NCBI RefSeq assembly: GCF_003669015.1
Contig: NZ_CP033069.1
Location: forward strand, 4,474,501-4,538,500
Length of the DNA: 64,000 bases
Direction of reading: 5' to 3'
DNA from: Acidovorax sp. 1608163
GTDB taxonomy: Bacteria; Pseudomonadota; Gammaproteobacteria; Burkholderiales; Burkholderiaceae_C
The notes under the pieces were generated by a model that saw nothing but the letters and a program-made list of their open reading frames with translations, ran no database searches and was not told the DNA's origin. Numbering within the stretch: the first letter of the stretch is position 1; each line of letters begins with the position of its first letter. Made by a program: the position numbers and the translations under genes. Below are positions 46,440 to 56,903 of the stretch, piece by piece.

Positions 46440-46718
46440 TTACTTCTTCTGGACTTTTTTGTCCGCGGGGTGACCCTTGAAGGTGCGCGTCAGGGCGAAT
46501 TCGCCCAGCTTGTGGCCCACCATCTGGTCGGTGACGTAGACAGGCACGTGCTGCTTACCGTTGTGCACGGCAATGGTCAGACCGATGAACTCGGGCAGAA
46601 CCATGGAGCGACGCGACCAAGTCTTCACTGGCTTCTTATCCTTGGTGGCAACGGCTTTTTCAACCTTGGCCAGCAAGTGATGGTCAACAAATGGACCCTT
46701 TTTGAGAGAGCGAGTCAT
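46440..46718 (-). CDS. rpsS: 30S ribosomal protein S19
   Basis: A 92-residue protein of the small-subunit head that binds S13 and 16S rRNA. It starts [22 protein letters not shown] and has the signature [24 protein letters not shown]. It lies between rplB and rplV with 10 and 9 base gaps. Confidence 0.99.
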   Translation of the reverse strand: MTRSLKKGPFVDHHLLAKVEKAVATKDKKPVKTWSRRSMVLPEFIGLTIAVHNGKQHVPVYVTDQMVGHKLGEFALTRTFKGHPADKKVQKK

Positions 46719-46728
46719 CTGTTACCCC

Positions 46729-47553
46729 TTACTTCTTGCGACGCGACACAATCATGACTTGTGTGCGCTTGTTGTTACGGGTGCGATAACCCTTGGTCAG
46801 ATTGCCCCAAGGATCGACTGCATGACGGCCTTCGCCGGTGCGGCCTTCGCCACCACCGTGAGGGTGATCCACAGGGTTCATGGCTACGCCACGAACCGTA
46901 GGACGAATACCCATCCAACGCTTCACACCGGCCTTGCCCAATTGGCGCAGGCTGTGTTCTTCGTTAGCCACTTCACCAATGGTGGCGCGGCATTCGATGT
47001 GGATCTTGCGCACTTCGCCGGAACGCATACGCACTTGGGCGTAGATGCCTTCACGGGCCAGCAGCGTTGCCGAAGCACCTGCCGAGCGAGCGATTTGAGC
47101 ACCGGCACCGGGCTTGAGCTCGATGCAGTGGATGGTCGAACCCACGGGGATGTTGCGGATAGGCAGCGTGTTGCCTGCGCGGATCGGGGCTTCCGAACCG
47201 GAGTGCAGGGTTGCGCCAACTTCCAGACCACGGGGAGCGATGATGTAACGACGCTCGCCGTCGGCATAGCACACCAGAGCGATGTGGGCCGTACGGTTGG
47301 GATCGTATTCAATGCGCTCAACCTTGGCGGCAATGCCGTCCTTGTTGCGCTTGAAGTCCACGACACGGTAGTGGTGCTTGTGACCACCGCCCTTGTGGCG
47401 GGTCGTGATGTGACCGTTGTTGTTACGGCCAGCCTTCTGGAATTGTGGCTCCAGCAGGGGGGCGTAAGCTTCACCCTTGTACAGGTGGTCACGGGTAACC
47501 TTCACCACAGCACGTTGGCCGGGCGAAGTGGGTTTCATTTTAATGACGGCCAT
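46729..47553 (-). CDS. rplB: 50S ribosomal protein L2
   Basis: A 274-residue core protein needed for subunit joining and peptidyl transfer. It has [19 protein letters not shown], the signature [23 protein letters not shown] with the conserved His residues, and ends [12 protein letters not shown]. It follows rplW after two bases. Confidence 0.99.
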   Translation of the reverse strand: MAVIKMKPTSPGQRAVVKVTRDHLYKGEAYAPLLEPQFQKAGRNNNGHITTRHKGGGHKHHYRVVDFKRNKDGIAAKVERIEYDPNRTAHIALVCYADGERRYIIAPRGLEVGATLHSGSEAPIRAGNTLPIRNIPVGSTIHCIELKPGAGAQIARSAGASATLLAREGIYAQVRMRSGEVRKIHIECRATIGEVANEEHSLRQLGKAGVKRWMGIRPTVRGVAMNPVDHPHGGGEGRTGEGRHAVDPWGNLTKGYRTRNNKRTQVMIVSRRKK

Positions 47554-47555
47554 GA

Positions 47556-47870
47556 TTACGCAGCCTCCCCAGAGAGGTTCAGCTCTTGACCTGGTTGCAG
47601 CGTGACGTATGCCTTGCGAACGTTGTCGCGGCGGCCCACAGTCTTGCCAAAACGCTTGGTCTTCCCTTTGGTGTTCACCACGGAAACGCCCTTGACCTCA
47701 ACCTTGAACATCAATTCCACAGCGGCCTTGATTTCTGGCTTGGAAGCGTTTTGCAGCACCTTGAACGTCACAGCATTGGACTTTTCAGCAACCATAGTGG
47801 CCTTTTCGGACACGATGGGAGCGACCAGCACTTGCATCAGACGACCTTCGTCAAACTTGAGTGTGCTCAT
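47556..47870 (-). CDS. rplW: 50S ribosomal protein L23
   Basis: A 104-residue protein at the tunnel exit, the docking site for trigger factor and SRP. It has [24 protein letters not shown], and [26 protein letters not shown]. Its ATG overlaps the rplD stop as ATGA. Confidence 0.98.
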   Translation of the reverse strand: MSTLKFDEGRLMQVLVAPIVSEKATMVAEKSNAVTFKVLQNASKPEIKAAVELMFKVEVKGVSVVNTKGKTKRFGKTVGRRDNVRKAYVTLQPGQELNLSGEAA

Positions 47871-48487
47871 GCGAACATCTCCTTGAGTTTGTCGATAGCG
47901 CCCTTGGTGACGAGCACTTTCTTGAAACGCACCAGCGACACGGGATCGGCGTAACGTGGCTCAACAACGAGCACGTTCACCAGATTGCGCGAGGCCAGGT
48001 ACAGGTTTTCGTCCACTTCATCGGCAATCACCATCACCGATTGCAGGTTCATCGCCTTGAACTTGTCAGCCAAAACCTTGGTCTTGGGCGAGTCCAGCTT
48101 CAGCGAGTCGACCACAGCCAGACGGCCTTCGCGGGCCAGCTGCGACAAAATCGCAGACATGCCAGCGCGGTACATCTTCTTGTTGATCTTCTGTGTGAAG
48201 TTTTCGTCCGGCATGTTCGGGAAAATCCGACCACCCCCACGCCACAGAGGCGAGGAAGTCATACCAGCACGTGCGTTACCCGTACCCTTTTGCTTGAAAG
48301 GCTTCTTGGTCGAGTGACGAACTTGTTCGCGGTCCTTCTGGGCGCGAGTGCCTTGACGGGCGTTGGCCTGGTAGGCCACCACGATCTGGTGAACCAGATC
48401 TTCGTTGTATTCACGACCGAACACGGTTTCGGGAACATCCAGCTTGGATGCGCCTTGGCCTTGGTCATTCAGGAGTTCGAGCTGCAT
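47867..48487 (-). CDS. rplD: 50S ribosomal protein L4
   Basis: A 206-residue protein of the exit tunnel and, in enterobacteria, the repressor of the S10 operon. It has [29 protein letters not shown], the tunnel loop [25 protein letters not shown] and ends [14 protein letters not shown]. Its ATG shares one base with the rplC stop (TAATG). Confidence 0.99.
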   Translation of the reverse strand: MQLELLNDQGQGASKLDVPETVFGREYNEDLVHQIVVAYQANARQGTRAQKDREQVRHSTKKPFKQKGTGNARAGMTSSPLWRGGGRIFPNMPDENFTQKINKKMYRAGMSAILSQLAREGRLAVVDSLKLDSPKTKVLADKFKAMNLQSVMVIADEVDENLYLASRNLVNVLVVEPRYADPVSLVRFKKVLVTKGAIDKLKEMFA

Positions 48488-49161
48488 TAGTTCGCTCCTT
48501 TAGAGGCTTTGGCCTTGACGGCGGGACGCACTGTCACGAACCCACCCTTGGAGCCCGGAATAGCGCCCTTGATCAAGAGCAGTTGACGCGCTTCATCGAT
48601 GCGAATGACATCGAGGTTTTGCGTGGTCTTGGTGACGTCGCCCAGGTGGCCAGTCATGCGCTTGCCGGGGAACACACGACCTGGGTCTTGTGCCATACCG
48701 ATCGAGCCGGGCACGTTGTGCGAACGGCTGTTACCGTGCGAAGCACGTTGCGAAGCCATGTTGTGGCGCTTGATGGTACCGGCGTAGCCCTTACCAATCG
48801 AAGTACCTTGCACGTCGACCTTTTGACCCACGGAAAACACGGACGTTACAGCCACAGATGCGCCAGCTTGGTACTGGGCAGCGGTGTCAGCCGTCACGCG
48901 GAATTCTTGGATGATTTCACCGGCTTCCACACCTGCCTTAGCAAGGTGACCGGCTTCTGGCTTGGTAACACGCGATGCTTTGCGCGAACCGAACGTGACC
49001 TGCAGGGCCACGTAGCCATCGTTCTCTTGGGTTTTGATCTGGGTAACACGGTTGTTAGAAACATCAACCACTGTGACAGGCACTGCGTCCCCATCATCAG
49101 TGAACAGACGCATCATGCCCACCTTGCGACCCAGCAACCCCAGGGAGTTGCTCAGACTCAT
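48487..49161 (-). CDS. rplC: 50S ribosomal protein L3
   Basis: A 224-residue protein near the peptidyl transferase centre. I chose the ATG at 49161, giving [33 protein letters not shown]. The conserved [35 protein letters not shown] is present. A seven-codon upstream extension starting with a rarer codon was rejected. It is the first gene after the internal promoter at 49283-49311. Confidence 0.98.
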   Translation of the reverse strand: MSLSNSLGLLGRKVGMMRLFTDDGDAVPVTVVDVSNNRVTQIKTQENDGYVALQVTFGSRKASRVTKPEAGHLAKAGVEAGEIIQEFRVTADTAAQYQAGASVAVTSVFSVGQKVDVQGTSIGKGYAGTIKRHNMASQRASHGNSRSHNVPGSIGMAQDPGRVFPGKRMTGHLGDVTKTTQNLDVIRIDEARQLLLIKGAIPGSKGGFVTVRPAVKAKASKGAN

Positions 49162-49282
49162 TTGTTTCTCCAAAACTCTCACCGCTGTGACTTCAATTGG
49201 CCTCAGCGTTTGCGCGCCAGCGCGTGAAAGAAGGTTAATAAAACTTCACTCCTCTGCATACGCAAAGAAAGCGAAGCCCTAA

Positions 49283-49311
49283 AGTATAACGCGGACTGCT
49301 TTTTCAAGCAA
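49283..49311 (-). promoter_or_regulatory. Probable promoter of rplC and the rest of the S10 operon
   Basis: On the minus strand TTGCTT (49306-49311) and TATACT (49283-49288) are separated by exactly 17 bases. This is a good sigma-70 promoter in the 201-base gap between rpsJ and rplC. Transcription would start near 49275 and give a leader of about 110 bases before rplC. Confidence 0.7.
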
Positions 49312-49320
49312 GTCCGCGTT
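49288..49320 (-). terminator. Hairpin between rpsJ and rplC overlapping the promoter
   Basis: A 10-bp stem AACGCGGACT/AGTCCGCGTT with a 13-base loop lies after rpsJ and covers most of the promoter above. The transcript continues ATACTTTAGG, so the T-run is weak. It could partly terminate transcripts from rpsJ, with the promoter restoring expression of rplC onward. Confidence 0.6.
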
Positions 49321-49362
49321 ATTGACCATCGGACGGGCCCTGGCGAGCCCGCCTTCAGGGGA

Positions 49363-49674
49363 TTACTGCAGCTTGATTTCGACGTCCACGCCAGCAGGCA
49401 GGTCGAGCTTCATCAGTGCGTCCACCGTCTTGTCTGTTGGATCAACGATGTCCATCAGGCGTTGGTGCGTACGGATTTCAAGCTGGTCACGGCTGGTCTT
49501 GTTGACGTGCGGCGAACGCAGAATGTCAAAACGCTTCATGCGGGTTGGCAGTGGCACAGGGCCCTTGACAATCGCACCGGTGCGCTTGGCTGTGTCAACG
49601 ATCTCAGCAGCAGACTGATCGATCAACTTGTAATCGAACGCCTTCAGGCGGATGCGGATTTTTTGCTTGGACAT
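49363..49674 (-). CDS. rpsJ: 30S ribosomal protein S10
   Basis: A 103-residue small-subunit protein, also the NusE antitermination partner of NusB. It has [26 protein letters not shown] and the signature [30 protein letters not shown]. It follows tuf after 23 bases and belongs here to the str transcription unit. Confidence 0.99.
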   Translation of the reverse strand: MSKQKIRIRLKAFDYKLIDQSAAEIVDTAKRTGAIVKGPVPLPTRMKRFDILRSPHVNKTSRDQLEIRTHQRLMDIVDPTDKTVDALMKLDLPAGVDVEIKLQ

Positions 49675-49697
49675 GGCAAGTTCCTTTTGCTTAAAAA

Positions 49698-50888
49698 TTA
49701 AGCAATGATCTTGGCAACCACGCCGGCGCCCACAGTGCGGCCGCCTTCGCGGATAGCAAAGCGCAGGCCTTCTTCCATAGCGATGGGGTTGATCAGCTTC
49801 ACAGTGATCGACACGTTGTCGCCAGGCATGACCATTTCCTTGTCGGCTGGCAGCTCGATGGCGCCAGTCACGTCAGTCGTACGGAAGTAGAACTGAGGAC
49901 GGTAGTTGTTGAAGAAAGGCGTGTGACGGCCGCCTTCGTCCTTGCTCAGCACATACACTTCGGCAGTGAAGTGGGTGTGTGGCTTGATCGAGTTGGGCTT
50001 GCACAGCACTTGGCCGCGCTCGACGTCTTCGCGCTTGGTGCCGCGCAGCAGCAGGCCAACGTTGTCGCCAGCTTGACCTTGGTCCAGCAGCTTGCGGAAC
50101 ATTTCCACGCCGGTGCAGGTGGTCTTTTGTGTGTCGCGGATACCGACGATTTCGATTTCTTCGCCGACCTTGATGATGCCGCGCTCGATACGGCCCGTCA
50201 CCACGGTGCCACGACCGGAGATCGAGAACACGTCTTCCACAGGCATCAGGAAGGCACCGTCCACAGCGCGCTCAGGCGTAGGGATGTAGGTGTCCAGGGC
50301 TTCGGCCAGCTTGTCGATGGCTTGTTCGCCCAGAGGGCCCTTGTCGCCTTCCAGAGCCAGCTTGGCGGAACCACGCACGATGGGGGTGTCGTCGCCAGGG
50401 AAGCTGTATTTGTCCAGGAGTTCGCGAACTTCCATTTCGACGAGTTCCAGCAGTTCTTCGTCGTCCACCATGTCGCACTTGTTCAGGAACACGATGATGT
50501 AAGGCACGCCCACTTGGCGGGCCAGCAGGATGTGTTCGCGGGTCTGGGGCATTGGGCCGTCAGCAGCGGAGCACACCAAGATAGCGCCATCCATTTGGGC
50601 AGCGCCGGTGATCATGTTCTTCACATAGTCAGCGTGGCCAGGGCAGTCCACGTGAGCGTAGTGGCGGTTGGCGGTTTCGTATTCAACGTGGGCAGTGTTG
50701 ATGGTAATGCCGCGTGCCTTTTCTTCGGGCGCTGCGTCGATTTCATCGTACTTCTTGGCTTCGCCGCCAAACTTGGCAGACAGCACGGTAGCGATAGCAG
50801 CCGTCAGGGTTGTCTTGCCATGGTCCACGTGACCGATGGTGCCCACGTTGACGTGGGGCTTGGTGCGTTCAAACTTACCTTTTGCCAT
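49698..50888 (-). CDS. tuf: Elongation factor Tu (second copy)
   Basis: A 396-residue translation GTPase with the same protein sequence as the copy at 12306-13496. The only differences I found between the two genes are one silent change at 50589 and three silent changes in codons 4 to 6, next to the start. It sits in the str operon after fusA, the tufA position. An ATG at 50888 with GGAG upstream is the start; seven in-frame codons upstream were rejected. Confidence 0.99.
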   Translation of the reverse strand: MAKGKFERTKPHVNVGTIGHVDHGKTTLTAAIATVLSAKFGGEAKKYDEIDAAPEEKARGITINTAHVEYETANRHYAHVDCPGHADYVKNMITGAAQMDGAILVCSAADGPMPQTREHILLARQVGVPYIIVFLNKCDMVDDEELLELVEMEVRELLDKYSFPGDDTPIVRGSAKLALEGDKGPLGEQAIDKLAEALDTYIPTPERAVDGAFLMPVEDVFSISGRGTVVTGRIERGIIKVGEEIEIVGIRDTQKTTCTGVEMFRKLLDQGQAGDNVGLLLRGTKREDVERGQVLCKPNSIKPHTHFTAEVYVLSKDEGGRHTPFFNNYRPQFYFRTTDVTGAIELPADKEMVMPGDNVSITVKLINPIAMEEGLRFAIREGGRTVGAGVVAKIIA

Positions 50889-50997
50889 TTTGCAATCTCC
50901 AAAGAGCAATACCTGTGTAGTGGTTTAACGTCTGCATTCGGTTGCTGATTCGCCCCGCACAGGGAACAGGGCGGCACCGGATCGCAGACAAAGCAAA

Positions 50998-51017
50998 GCC
51001 CGGGTCGGAACCCGGGC
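50998..51017 (-). other. Hairpin between fusA and tuf
   Basis: The stem GCCCGGG/CCCGGGC with a 6-base loop lies 8 bases after the fusA stop. On the minus strand it is followed by TTTGCTTTGT. It looks like a weak terminator or attenuator, or a stem protecting the upstream mRNA, between fusA and tuf. Confidence 0.6.
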
Positions 51018-51024
51018 CCAGAAC

Positions 51025-53127
51025 TTACTTGGCGCGCGAAGCCATGATGGCTTCAGACACATTGCGAGGGGCTTCGCTGTAGTGCTTGAATTCCATCGAG
51101 TACGTGGCGCGACCTTGGGTTGCGGAACGCAGCGAAGTCGAGTAGCCGAACATTTCGGACAGCGGCACTTCAGCACGGATGGCCTTGCCACCGCCTGGGA
51201 TGTCGTCCATGCCCTGCACCATGCCGCGGCGGCTGGACAAGTCACCCATCACGGTACCGGCGTAGTCTTCAGGTGTTTCCACTTCCACGGCCATCATGGG
51301 CTCCAGGATCACGGGGTTGGCCTTGCGGCAACCTTCCTTGAAACCAAAGATGGCAGCCATCTTGAACGCCAATTCGTTCGAGTCCACATCGTGGTACGAA
51401 CCGAAGTGCAGCGTGACCTTGACGTCCACCACGGGGTAGCCAGCCAACACACCTTGCGTGACGGCTTCGTTGAAGCCCTTTTCCACCGCAGGGATGAATT
51501 CTCGAGGAACCACACCGCCCTTGATGGCGTCCACGAATTCGTTGCCCTTGCCGGCTTCGTTCGGCTCGATCTTGAGCACGACGTGGCCGTACTGACCCTT
51601 ACCGCCGGACTGGCGCACGAACTTGCCTTCGGCTTCTTCCACCGTCTTGCGAATGGTTTCGCGGTAGGCCACTTGGGGCTTGCCCACGTTGGCTTCCACG
51701 CCGAATTCACGCTTCATGCGGTCCACGATAATTTCCAGATGGAGCTCGCCCATCCCGGCAATCAGGGTCTGACCGGATTCTTCGTCGGTCTTCACACGGA
51801 AGGATGGATCTTCAGCAGCCAGACGCTGCAAAGCGATACCCATCTTTTCCTGGTCAGCCTTGGTCTTGGGTTCCACGGCCTGTGTGATCACAGGCTCAGG
51901 GAACACCATGCGCTCCAGAATCAGCGGCGAATCGATGTCGCTCAGTGTTTCACCGGTGGTAACGTCCTTCAAACCCACGCAAGCAGCGATGTCACCGGCG
52001 CGAATTTCTTCGACTTCCTGGCGTTCGTTTGCATGCATTTGCACGATACGGCCGATACGCTCTTTCTTGCCCTTGATCGGGTTGTAGACGGTGTCGCCCT
52101 TGGAGAGCACGCCCGAATACACACGCACGAACGTCAACTGACCCACAAACGGGTCGGTCATCAGCTTGAACGCCAGTGCAGAGAACTTCTCGTTATCGTC
52201 CGCCTTACGGGTCACTGGCTTTTCGTCTTCATCGGTACCCGTCACGTCAGGAATGTCCGTCGGTGCTGGCAGGTAGTCGATCACGGCGTCCAGCATGCGC
52301 TGCACACCCTTGTTCTTGAAGGCGGTGCCGCAGAGCATGGGGTGGATTTCAGTCGCGATCGTGCGGGTGCGCAGACCTTGCTTGATTTCCGCTTCGCTCA
52401 AGTCACCCTCTTCGAGGTACTTGTTCATCAGCTCTTCAGAGGCTTCAGCAGCAGCTTCCACCATCTTTTCACGCCATTCCTTGGCGGATTCGAGCAGGTC
52501 AGCCGGGATTTCTTCGTAGCTGAACTTCATGCCTTGCGACGCTTCGTCCCACAGGATGGCCTTCATCTTCAGCAGATCGACCACGCCAGTGAACTTGTCT
52601 TCAGCGCCAATTGGGATCACCACGGGCACAGGGTTGGCCTTCAGGCGCAACTTCATTTGCTCGTAGACCTTGAAGAAGTTGGCACCGGTACGGTCCATCT
52701 TGTTCACAAAGGCCAAACGAGGCACCTTGTACTTGTTGGCTTGGCGCCAAACGGTTTCCGACTGGGGCTGCACGCCACCCACAGCGCAGTACACCATGCA
52801 AGCGCCGTCCAGCACGCGCATGGAACGTTCCACTTCGATCGTGAAGTCCACGTGGCCGGGGGTGTCGATGATGTTGAAGCGGTGCTCTTCGTAAGAGTTG
52901 TCCATGCCCTTCCAGAAGCAGGTCGTGGCAGCGGACGTGATCGTGATGCCGCGCTCTTGTTCCTGCTCCATCCAGTCCATGGTGGCAGCGCCATCGTGCA
53001 CTTCACCAATCTTGTGGCTCACGCCTGTGTAGAACAGGATACGTTCGGTGGTCGTGGTCTTGCCAGCGTCAATGTGGGCCGAGATACCGATATTGCGGTA
53101 GCGCTCGATGGGAGTCTTGCGAGCCAT
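51025..53127 (-). CDS. fusA: Elongation factor G
   Basis: A 700-residue GTPase that moves the ribosome along mRNA. The P-loop [14 protein letters not shown] is near residue 20, DTPGHVDFT and NKMD follow, and the C-terminal domains are complete ([39 protein letters not shown]). I chose the ATG at 53127 with AAGGAT upstream; a 20-codon upstream extension was rejected. The order rpsG-fusA-tuf is that of the str operon. Confidence 0.99.
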   Translation of the reverse strand: MARKTPIERYRNIGISAHIDAGKTTTTERILFYTGVSHKIGEVHDGAATMDWMEQEQERGITITSAATTCFWKGMDNSYEEHRFNIIDTPGHVDFTIEVERSMRVLDGACMVYCAVGGVQPQSETVWRQANKYKVPRLAFVNKMDRTGANFFKVYEQMKLRLKANPVPVVIPIGAEDKFTGVVDLLKMKAILWDEASQGMKFSYEEIPADLLESAKEWREKMVEAAAEASEELMNKYLEEGDLSEAEIKQGLRTRTIATEIHPMLCGTAFKNKGVQRMLDAVIDYLPAPTDIPDVTGTDEDEKPVTRKADDNEKFSALAFKLMTDPFVGQLTFVRVYSGVLSKGDTVYNPIKGKKERIGRIVQMHANERQEVEEIRAGDIAACVGLKDVTTGETLSDIDSPLILERMVFPEPVITQAVEPKTKADQEKMGIALQRLAAEDPSFRVKTDEESGQTLIAGMGELHLEIIVDRMKREFGVEANVGKPQVAYRETIRKTVEEAEGKFVRQSGGKGQYGHVVLKIEPNEAGKGNEFVDAIKGGVVPREFIPAVEKGFNEAVTQGVLAGYPVVDVKVTLHFGSYHDVDSNELAFKMAAIFGFKEGCRKANPVILEPMMAVEVETPEDYAGTVMGDLSSRRGMVQGMDDIPGGGKAIRAEVPLSEMFGYSTSLRSATQGRATYSMEFKHYSEAPRNVSEAIMASRAK

Positions 53128-53277
53128 GGTGGATCCTTGGATGGGTCGTGTTATTCGGGGGACAGGGCAGCCATTGTGGCGCTGCATCCCGTCAATTTTG
53201 TGACCGCCTCAATCGCCACAAGGCTGCAGGCAAAAATGCCGGCAGCCTTGCGCTTGACGACGAAGCGACTCGTCGAT

Positions 53278-53751
53278 TTAGAAGCGGAAGTGGCTGAATG
53301 CCTTGTTGGCTTCGGCCATGCGGTGCACTTCATCACGCTTCTTCATGGCGCCGCCACGGCCTTCGGTGGCCTCGAGCAGCTCATTGGCCAGGCGTTGGGC
53401 CATCGACTTTTCACCGCGCTTGCGGGCGGCTTCCTTGATCCAGCGCATGGACAGAGCCAGGCGACGGACAGGGCGCACTTCCACAGGCACTTGGTAGTTG
53501 GCACCGCCCACGCGGCGGGACTTCACTTCCACCATGGGCTTCACGTTGTTGATGGCAACAGTGAAAGCTTCCAGAGGGTCCTTATCGGGGTGCTTCTTCT
53601 CGATCAGTTCCAGAGCACCGTAAATGATGCGCTCTGCAACCGCCTTTTTGCCGCCTTCCATGATCACGTTCATGAATTTGGACAGCTCTACATTGCCGAA
53701 CTTAGGATCCGGCAGGATTTCACGTTTGGGGACTTCGCGACGACGTGGCAT
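53278..53751 (-). CDS. rpsG: 30S ribosomal protein S7
   Basis: A 157-residue protein that organises the small-subunit head and is the translational repressor of the str operon in Escherichia coli. It begins [20 protein letters not shown] and has the signature [16 protein letters not shown]. It lies 173 bases after rpsL and 150 bases before fusA; neither spacer shows a gene. Confidence 0.99.
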   Translation of the reverse strand: MPRRREVPKREILPDPKFGNVELSKFMNVIMEGGKKAVAERIIYGALELIEKKHPDKDPLEAFTVAINNVKPMVEVKSRRVGGANYQVPVEVRPVRRLALSMRWIKEAARKRGEKSMAQRLANELLEATEGRGGAMKKRDEVHRMAEANKAFSHFRF

Positions 53752-53924
53752 TTTTCACCTCTATCTTTGCTTCAGTTGGCGTCTTTTCAGACACCGCGAG
53801 AGTCATTGAAACTCCCACTTACTCGACCCGCGCAGAACACCTGCGTTTGGGGTCACTACGCTGCACCTTCCGCGCCACGCGGAAAAACAGCACCGAAAAT
53901 TCTTCAGACCAGAAGGGCCAGGGC

Positions 53925-54302
53925 TTACTTGGCCTTTGGCTTCTTCGCGCCGTACTTGGAGCGCGACTGCTTGCGGTCTTTCACGCCTTGCAAGTCGAGC
54001 GAACCGCGCACGATGTGGTAACGCACACCAGGCAAGTCCTTGACACGACCGCCGCGAACCAGCACAACGCTGTGTTCTTGCAGGTTGTGGCCTTCACCGC
54101 CGATGTAGGAGATGACCTCAAAACCGTTGGTCAGGCGCACCTTGGCGACCTTACGCAGAGCGGAGTTAGGCTTCTTAGGCGTCGTGGTGTACACACGGGT
54201 GCACACGCCACGGCGCTGTGGAGAGTTTTCCATCGCGGGGCTCTTGGACTTGGTCTTTTCGACCTCGCGCCCCTGACGGACCAGTTGATTAATGGTTGGC
54301 AT
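53925..54302 (-). CDS. rpsL: 30S ribosomal protein S12
   Basis: A 125-residue decoding-centre protein. It begins [24 protein letters not shown]. Lys43 in [14 protein letters not shown] and the lysine in [14 protein letters not shown] are the wild-type residues, so resistance to streptomycin through these positions is not expected. It is the first gene of the str operon, with a promoter at 54380-54408. Confidence 0.99.
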   Translation of the reverse strand: MPTINQLVRQGREVEKTKSKSPAMENSPQRRGVCTRVYTTTPKKPNSALRKVAKVRLTNGFEVISYIGGEGHNLQEHSVVLVRGGRVKDLPGVRYHIVRGSLDLQGVKDRKQSRSKYGAKKPKAK

Positions 54303-54379
54303 GAAATACGTCCCTAAACGTGAATTTGCTTCGTGAAAGCGAAAACGTGAATCCCTTCGGAAATTCCGAAAAGCCTTCT

Positions 54380-54408
54380 AATGTATCAGACTGCAGCGCG
54401 AGAGGCAA
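54380..54408 (-). promoter_or_regulatory. Promoter of the str operon
   Basis: On the minus strand TTGCCT (54403-54408) and TACATT (54380-54385) stand exactly 17 bases apart. The start would be about 75 bases before rpsL. The leader contains a direct repeat of AAACGTGAAT (54316 and 54343) and a small palindrome (TCGGAA/TTCCGA, 54357-54369). Confidence 0.75.
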
Positions 54409-54466
54409 GCATTGCTTAAATTTACAGCAACCTCACACACTGCATCGCCAAGGCAAATACCCAAGA

Positions 54467-55639
54467 TCACTTGATCCAGAGCCGGATGGCGTCCCAGGCG
54501 CGACCCAAAATGCCCGCTTGCTCAACACCTTCCAGCGCCACCAGAGGCACTTCGGCCAGGGTTTGCTCACCCAGCATCACCTTGAGGGAGCCCACGGCTT
54601 GCCCCTTGGTAAAGGGCGCGACCAGAGGGTCTGGGCGAGAGACGGCCGTCTTGATCTTGCCGGCGCTGCCTGCAGGCACGGTGACCACGATGGCGTCTGG
54701 GCGGCCGATTTTGAGCAGGTTTTCCTTGCCCTTCCAGACCTCGGGCGTGGCCACGGCGGCGTTGGCTTCAAAGAGCTTGACGGCGTCAAACGCGGTGTAG
54801 CCCCAGTTCAGCAGCTTTTGGCTTTCGTTGGCACGGGCGTTTTCGCTGGCGGTGCCCAGCACGATCGACAGCAGGCGGCGCTGGCCCACGTTCGGGAAGT
54901 CACGCTTGGCCGTGGCCACCAGGCAGTAGCCTGCGGCGGCGGTGTGACCGGTCTTCAGACCGTCCACGGTCGGGTCGCGGAACAGCAGGGTGTTGCGGTT
55001 GCTGCCGTTGGATGCAGGCGTGCCGGGGTAGCTGTACTGCTTGGTGGAGTAGTAATGCATGTACTCCGGGAAGTCCTTCATCAGGCGCATGGCCAGCACG
55101 CTCAGGTCGCGCGCCGTGGTGGTGTGGCCGGGCTCCGTCAGGCCTTCGGGGTTCTTGTAGCTCGTGCCCTTCATGCCCAGCGCCTGGGCCTGGTCGTTCA
55201 TGAGCTTGACGAAGTTCTCGGCCGTGCCGCCCACGCCTTCGGCCAGGGCCATGGTGGCGTCGTTGCCGGACTGCACGATCATGCCCTTGATGAGGTCTTC
55301 CACCGGAACCTGCATCTTGGGGTCGATGAACATGCGCGAGCCGGGCATCTTCCAGGCGCGCACGCTCACGGGCAGCTTCTGGTCGAGCGTGATCTTCTTG
55401 GCGCGCAGGGCGTCAAACACCAGGTAACCCGTCATCAGCTTGGTCAGCGATGCCTGCTCCACCGGCGCGTCGATGTCCTTGGCGGCCAGCACCTGGTTGG
55501 CCGTCACGTCCACCAGCAAGTAGGTGCGCGCGGCGATTTCAGGGGGCTGGGGAGCCTGCTGCGCCAGGGCGCCAAATGCGGCGGGCGCAACGGCGGCAAA
55601 CAAGGCCAGGGATCGCAGGGCGGGCAAGATTCGTTTCAT
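54467..55639 (-). CDS. D-alanyl-D-alanine carboxypeptidase (PBP5/6 family)
   Basis: Low-molecular-weight penicillin-binding protein, 390 residues, which removes the terminal D-Ala from peptidoglycan stem peptides in the periplasm. A signal peptide ends at FGALA (about residue 24). The three active-site motifs are SLTK (SxxK), SGN in MIVQSGNDATM, and KTG in DGLKTGHTAAAGYC. The C-terminal domain ends in an amphipathic helix GRAWDAIRLWIK that anchors the enzyme to the inner membrane. I chose the ATG at 55639. Confidence 0.96.
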   Translation of the reverse strand: MKRILPALRSLALFAAVAPAAFGALAQQAPQPPEIAARTYLLVDVTANQVLAAKDIDAPVEQASLTKLMTGYLVFDALRAKKITLDQKLPVSVRAWKMPGSRMFIDPKMQVPVEDLIKGMIVQSGNDATMALAEGVGGTAENFVKLMNDQAQALGMKGTSYKNPEGLTEPGHTTTARDLSVLAMRLMKDFPEYMHYYSTKQYSYPGTPASNGSNRNTLLFRDPTVDGLKTGHTAAAGYCLVATAKRDFPNVGQRRLLSIVLGTASENARANESQKLLNWGYTAFDAVKLFEANAAVATPEVWKGKENLLKIGRPDAIVVTVPAGSAGKIKTAVSRPDPLVAPFTKGQAVGSLKVMLGEQTLAEVPLVALEGVEQAGILGRAWDAIRLWIK

Positions 55640-55801
55640 GGGAAGGTCAGGGATGCGGCCAGCGGCCGATGGAAAGAAAGGCAGAACCACCAACCCAGCG
55701 GCGGCGCTGTGGGCCACACGCTGCAGAAGGTGACGAGTGATGGGAGGCTGAGTCGTGTGGGGGTGAGAGGTTCCACCTGCGGCGTGCAGGCGAACCCTCT
55801 G

Positions 55802-56455
55802 TTACACCGCCGACTGCAGGTGCCGAACCACCAGGTTTTTGAGCAGCGGCAATTGTCCGTGAAAGAAATGACCGCCTCCGGGCACCACGGTGACGGGCAG
55901 TATTTGCGGGCGGGCCCAGTCCATCACGGCCGACAGGGCCACGGTGTCGTCGTGCTCGCCGTGCACCACCAGCGTCCGCAGGTGGGCATCGGGCGGCACC
56001 GGCGCCACCGTGAAGCGGCTGGCCGCCGTGCCCACCAGCACGGCACGGTCGATGGTGCGCTGCGGCCACAGCGTGGCCAGGGCGTGGCTGGTGACAAATG
56101 CGCCAAACGAGAAGCCTGCCAGCGCCAGGGGCTGCGCGCCCTCGCCTGCGGGCGCCACTTGCTCAATCACCGATAGCAGGTCTTGCAGCTCGCCGCGCCC
56201 TTCGTCGTGCGCCCCCTCGGTGGAGCCCACGCCGCGAAAGTTGAAGCGCACCGCCGTCCAGCCGCACTGGACAAAGGCACGCGCCAGGGTCTGCACCACC
56301 TTGTTGTCCATGGTGCCGCCAAACAGCGGATGGGGGTGGGCGATGACGGCCACGCCGCGCGGGGCGGCGCCGTCGGGCAGGCTGGCTGCGTCGCGGGCCA
56401 CCTCGATGGCTCCCGCAGCGCCTTGCAGCAGCAGGCGTTCGGTTTGAGAGTTCAC
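55802..56455 (-). CDS. Alpha/beta hydrolase
   Basis: A 217-residue small alpha/beta hydrolase. It has AHPHPLFGGTMDNKVVQTLARAF, the nucleophile in LAGFSFGAFVTS, and the acid and histidine regions VVHGEHDDTV and VPGGGHFFHGQL. The family is often annotated as a CocE/NonD-like or KTN-type hydrolase. The substrate is unknown. The start is a GTG at 56455, just beside repeat copy 4; no good ribosome site is seen. Confidence 0.9.
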   Translation of the reverse strand: MNSQTERLLLQGAAGAIEVARDAASLPDGAAPRGVAVIAHPHPLFGGTMDNKVVQTLARAFVQCGWTAVRFNFRGVGSTEGAHDEGRGELQDLLSVIEQVAPAGEGAQPLALAGFSFGAFVTSHALATLWPQRTIDRAVLVGTAASRFTVAPVPPDAHLRTLVVHGEHDDTVALSAVMDWARPQILPVTVVPGGGHFFHGQLPLLKNLVVRHLQSAV

Positions 56456-56460
56456 TTTGT

Positions 56461-56518
56461 GCTATTTATTTGATAGCTTCTAGCGCTTATTTAATAAGCG
56501 CCAGGCAGCAATTTCATG
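56461..56518 (+). repeat. Dispersed palindromic repeat, copy 4
   Basis: The arms are GCGCTTATT and AATAAGCGC (56483-56501), preceded by GCTAT...ATAGC (56461-56477) and followed by a CAATTTCATG end. It fills almost the whole gap between the ferredoxin stop and the start of the hydrolase. Confidence 0.9.
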
Positions 56519-56531
56519 CAAAGACCAGGGC

Positions 56532-56894
56532 TCAACGCCCCAGCTCGGGCGGCACCAGCAAGCGCTCGACCACCTGGCCGTTTTTGAGGTGCGATTCCAC
56601 GATCTCATCGATGTCGCTGGTATCCACAAAGGTGTACCAGGTTCCCTCGGGGTAGACCACGGCCACGGGGCCTGCGGCGCAGCGGTCCAGGCAACCCGCC
56701 TTGTTCACCCGCACCTTGCCCGCGCCCGCCAGGCCTGCAGCCTTGACCTGGGCCTTGCAGCGGTCAAACCCTGCCTGGGCATTGTGGTGCGCGCAGCTGT
56801 CTTCGCCGTTGGTGCGCTCGTTCAGGCAAAAGAAGATGTGGCGCTGGTAGTAACCAGGCGCAGCCGAGGTAGGGGTTGGGGTGGGTTCGCTCAT
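56532..56894 (-). CDS. Thioredoxin-like [2Fe-2S] ferredoxin
   Basis: A 120-residue protein with the 2Fe-2S motif of the NuoE/Shethna-type fold. The cluster cysteines are in FFCLNERTNGEDSCAHH and AGCLDRCAAGPVAVVYPEGTWY. The N-terminal 14 residues are Pro/Thr-rich. Stand-alone members of this family are common in betaproteobacteria but their partner is not known. The VanZ-like gene ends 9 bases upstream on the same strand, so the two may share a transcript. Confidence 0.92.
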   Translation of the reverse strand: MSEPTPTPTSAAPGYYQRHIFFCLNERTNGEDSCAHHNAQAGFDRCKAQVKAAGLAGAGKVRVNKAGCLDRCAAGPVAVVYPEGTWYTFVDTSDIDEIVESHLKNGQVVERLLVPPELGR

Positions 56895-56903
56895 GGCGGT
56901 ATT

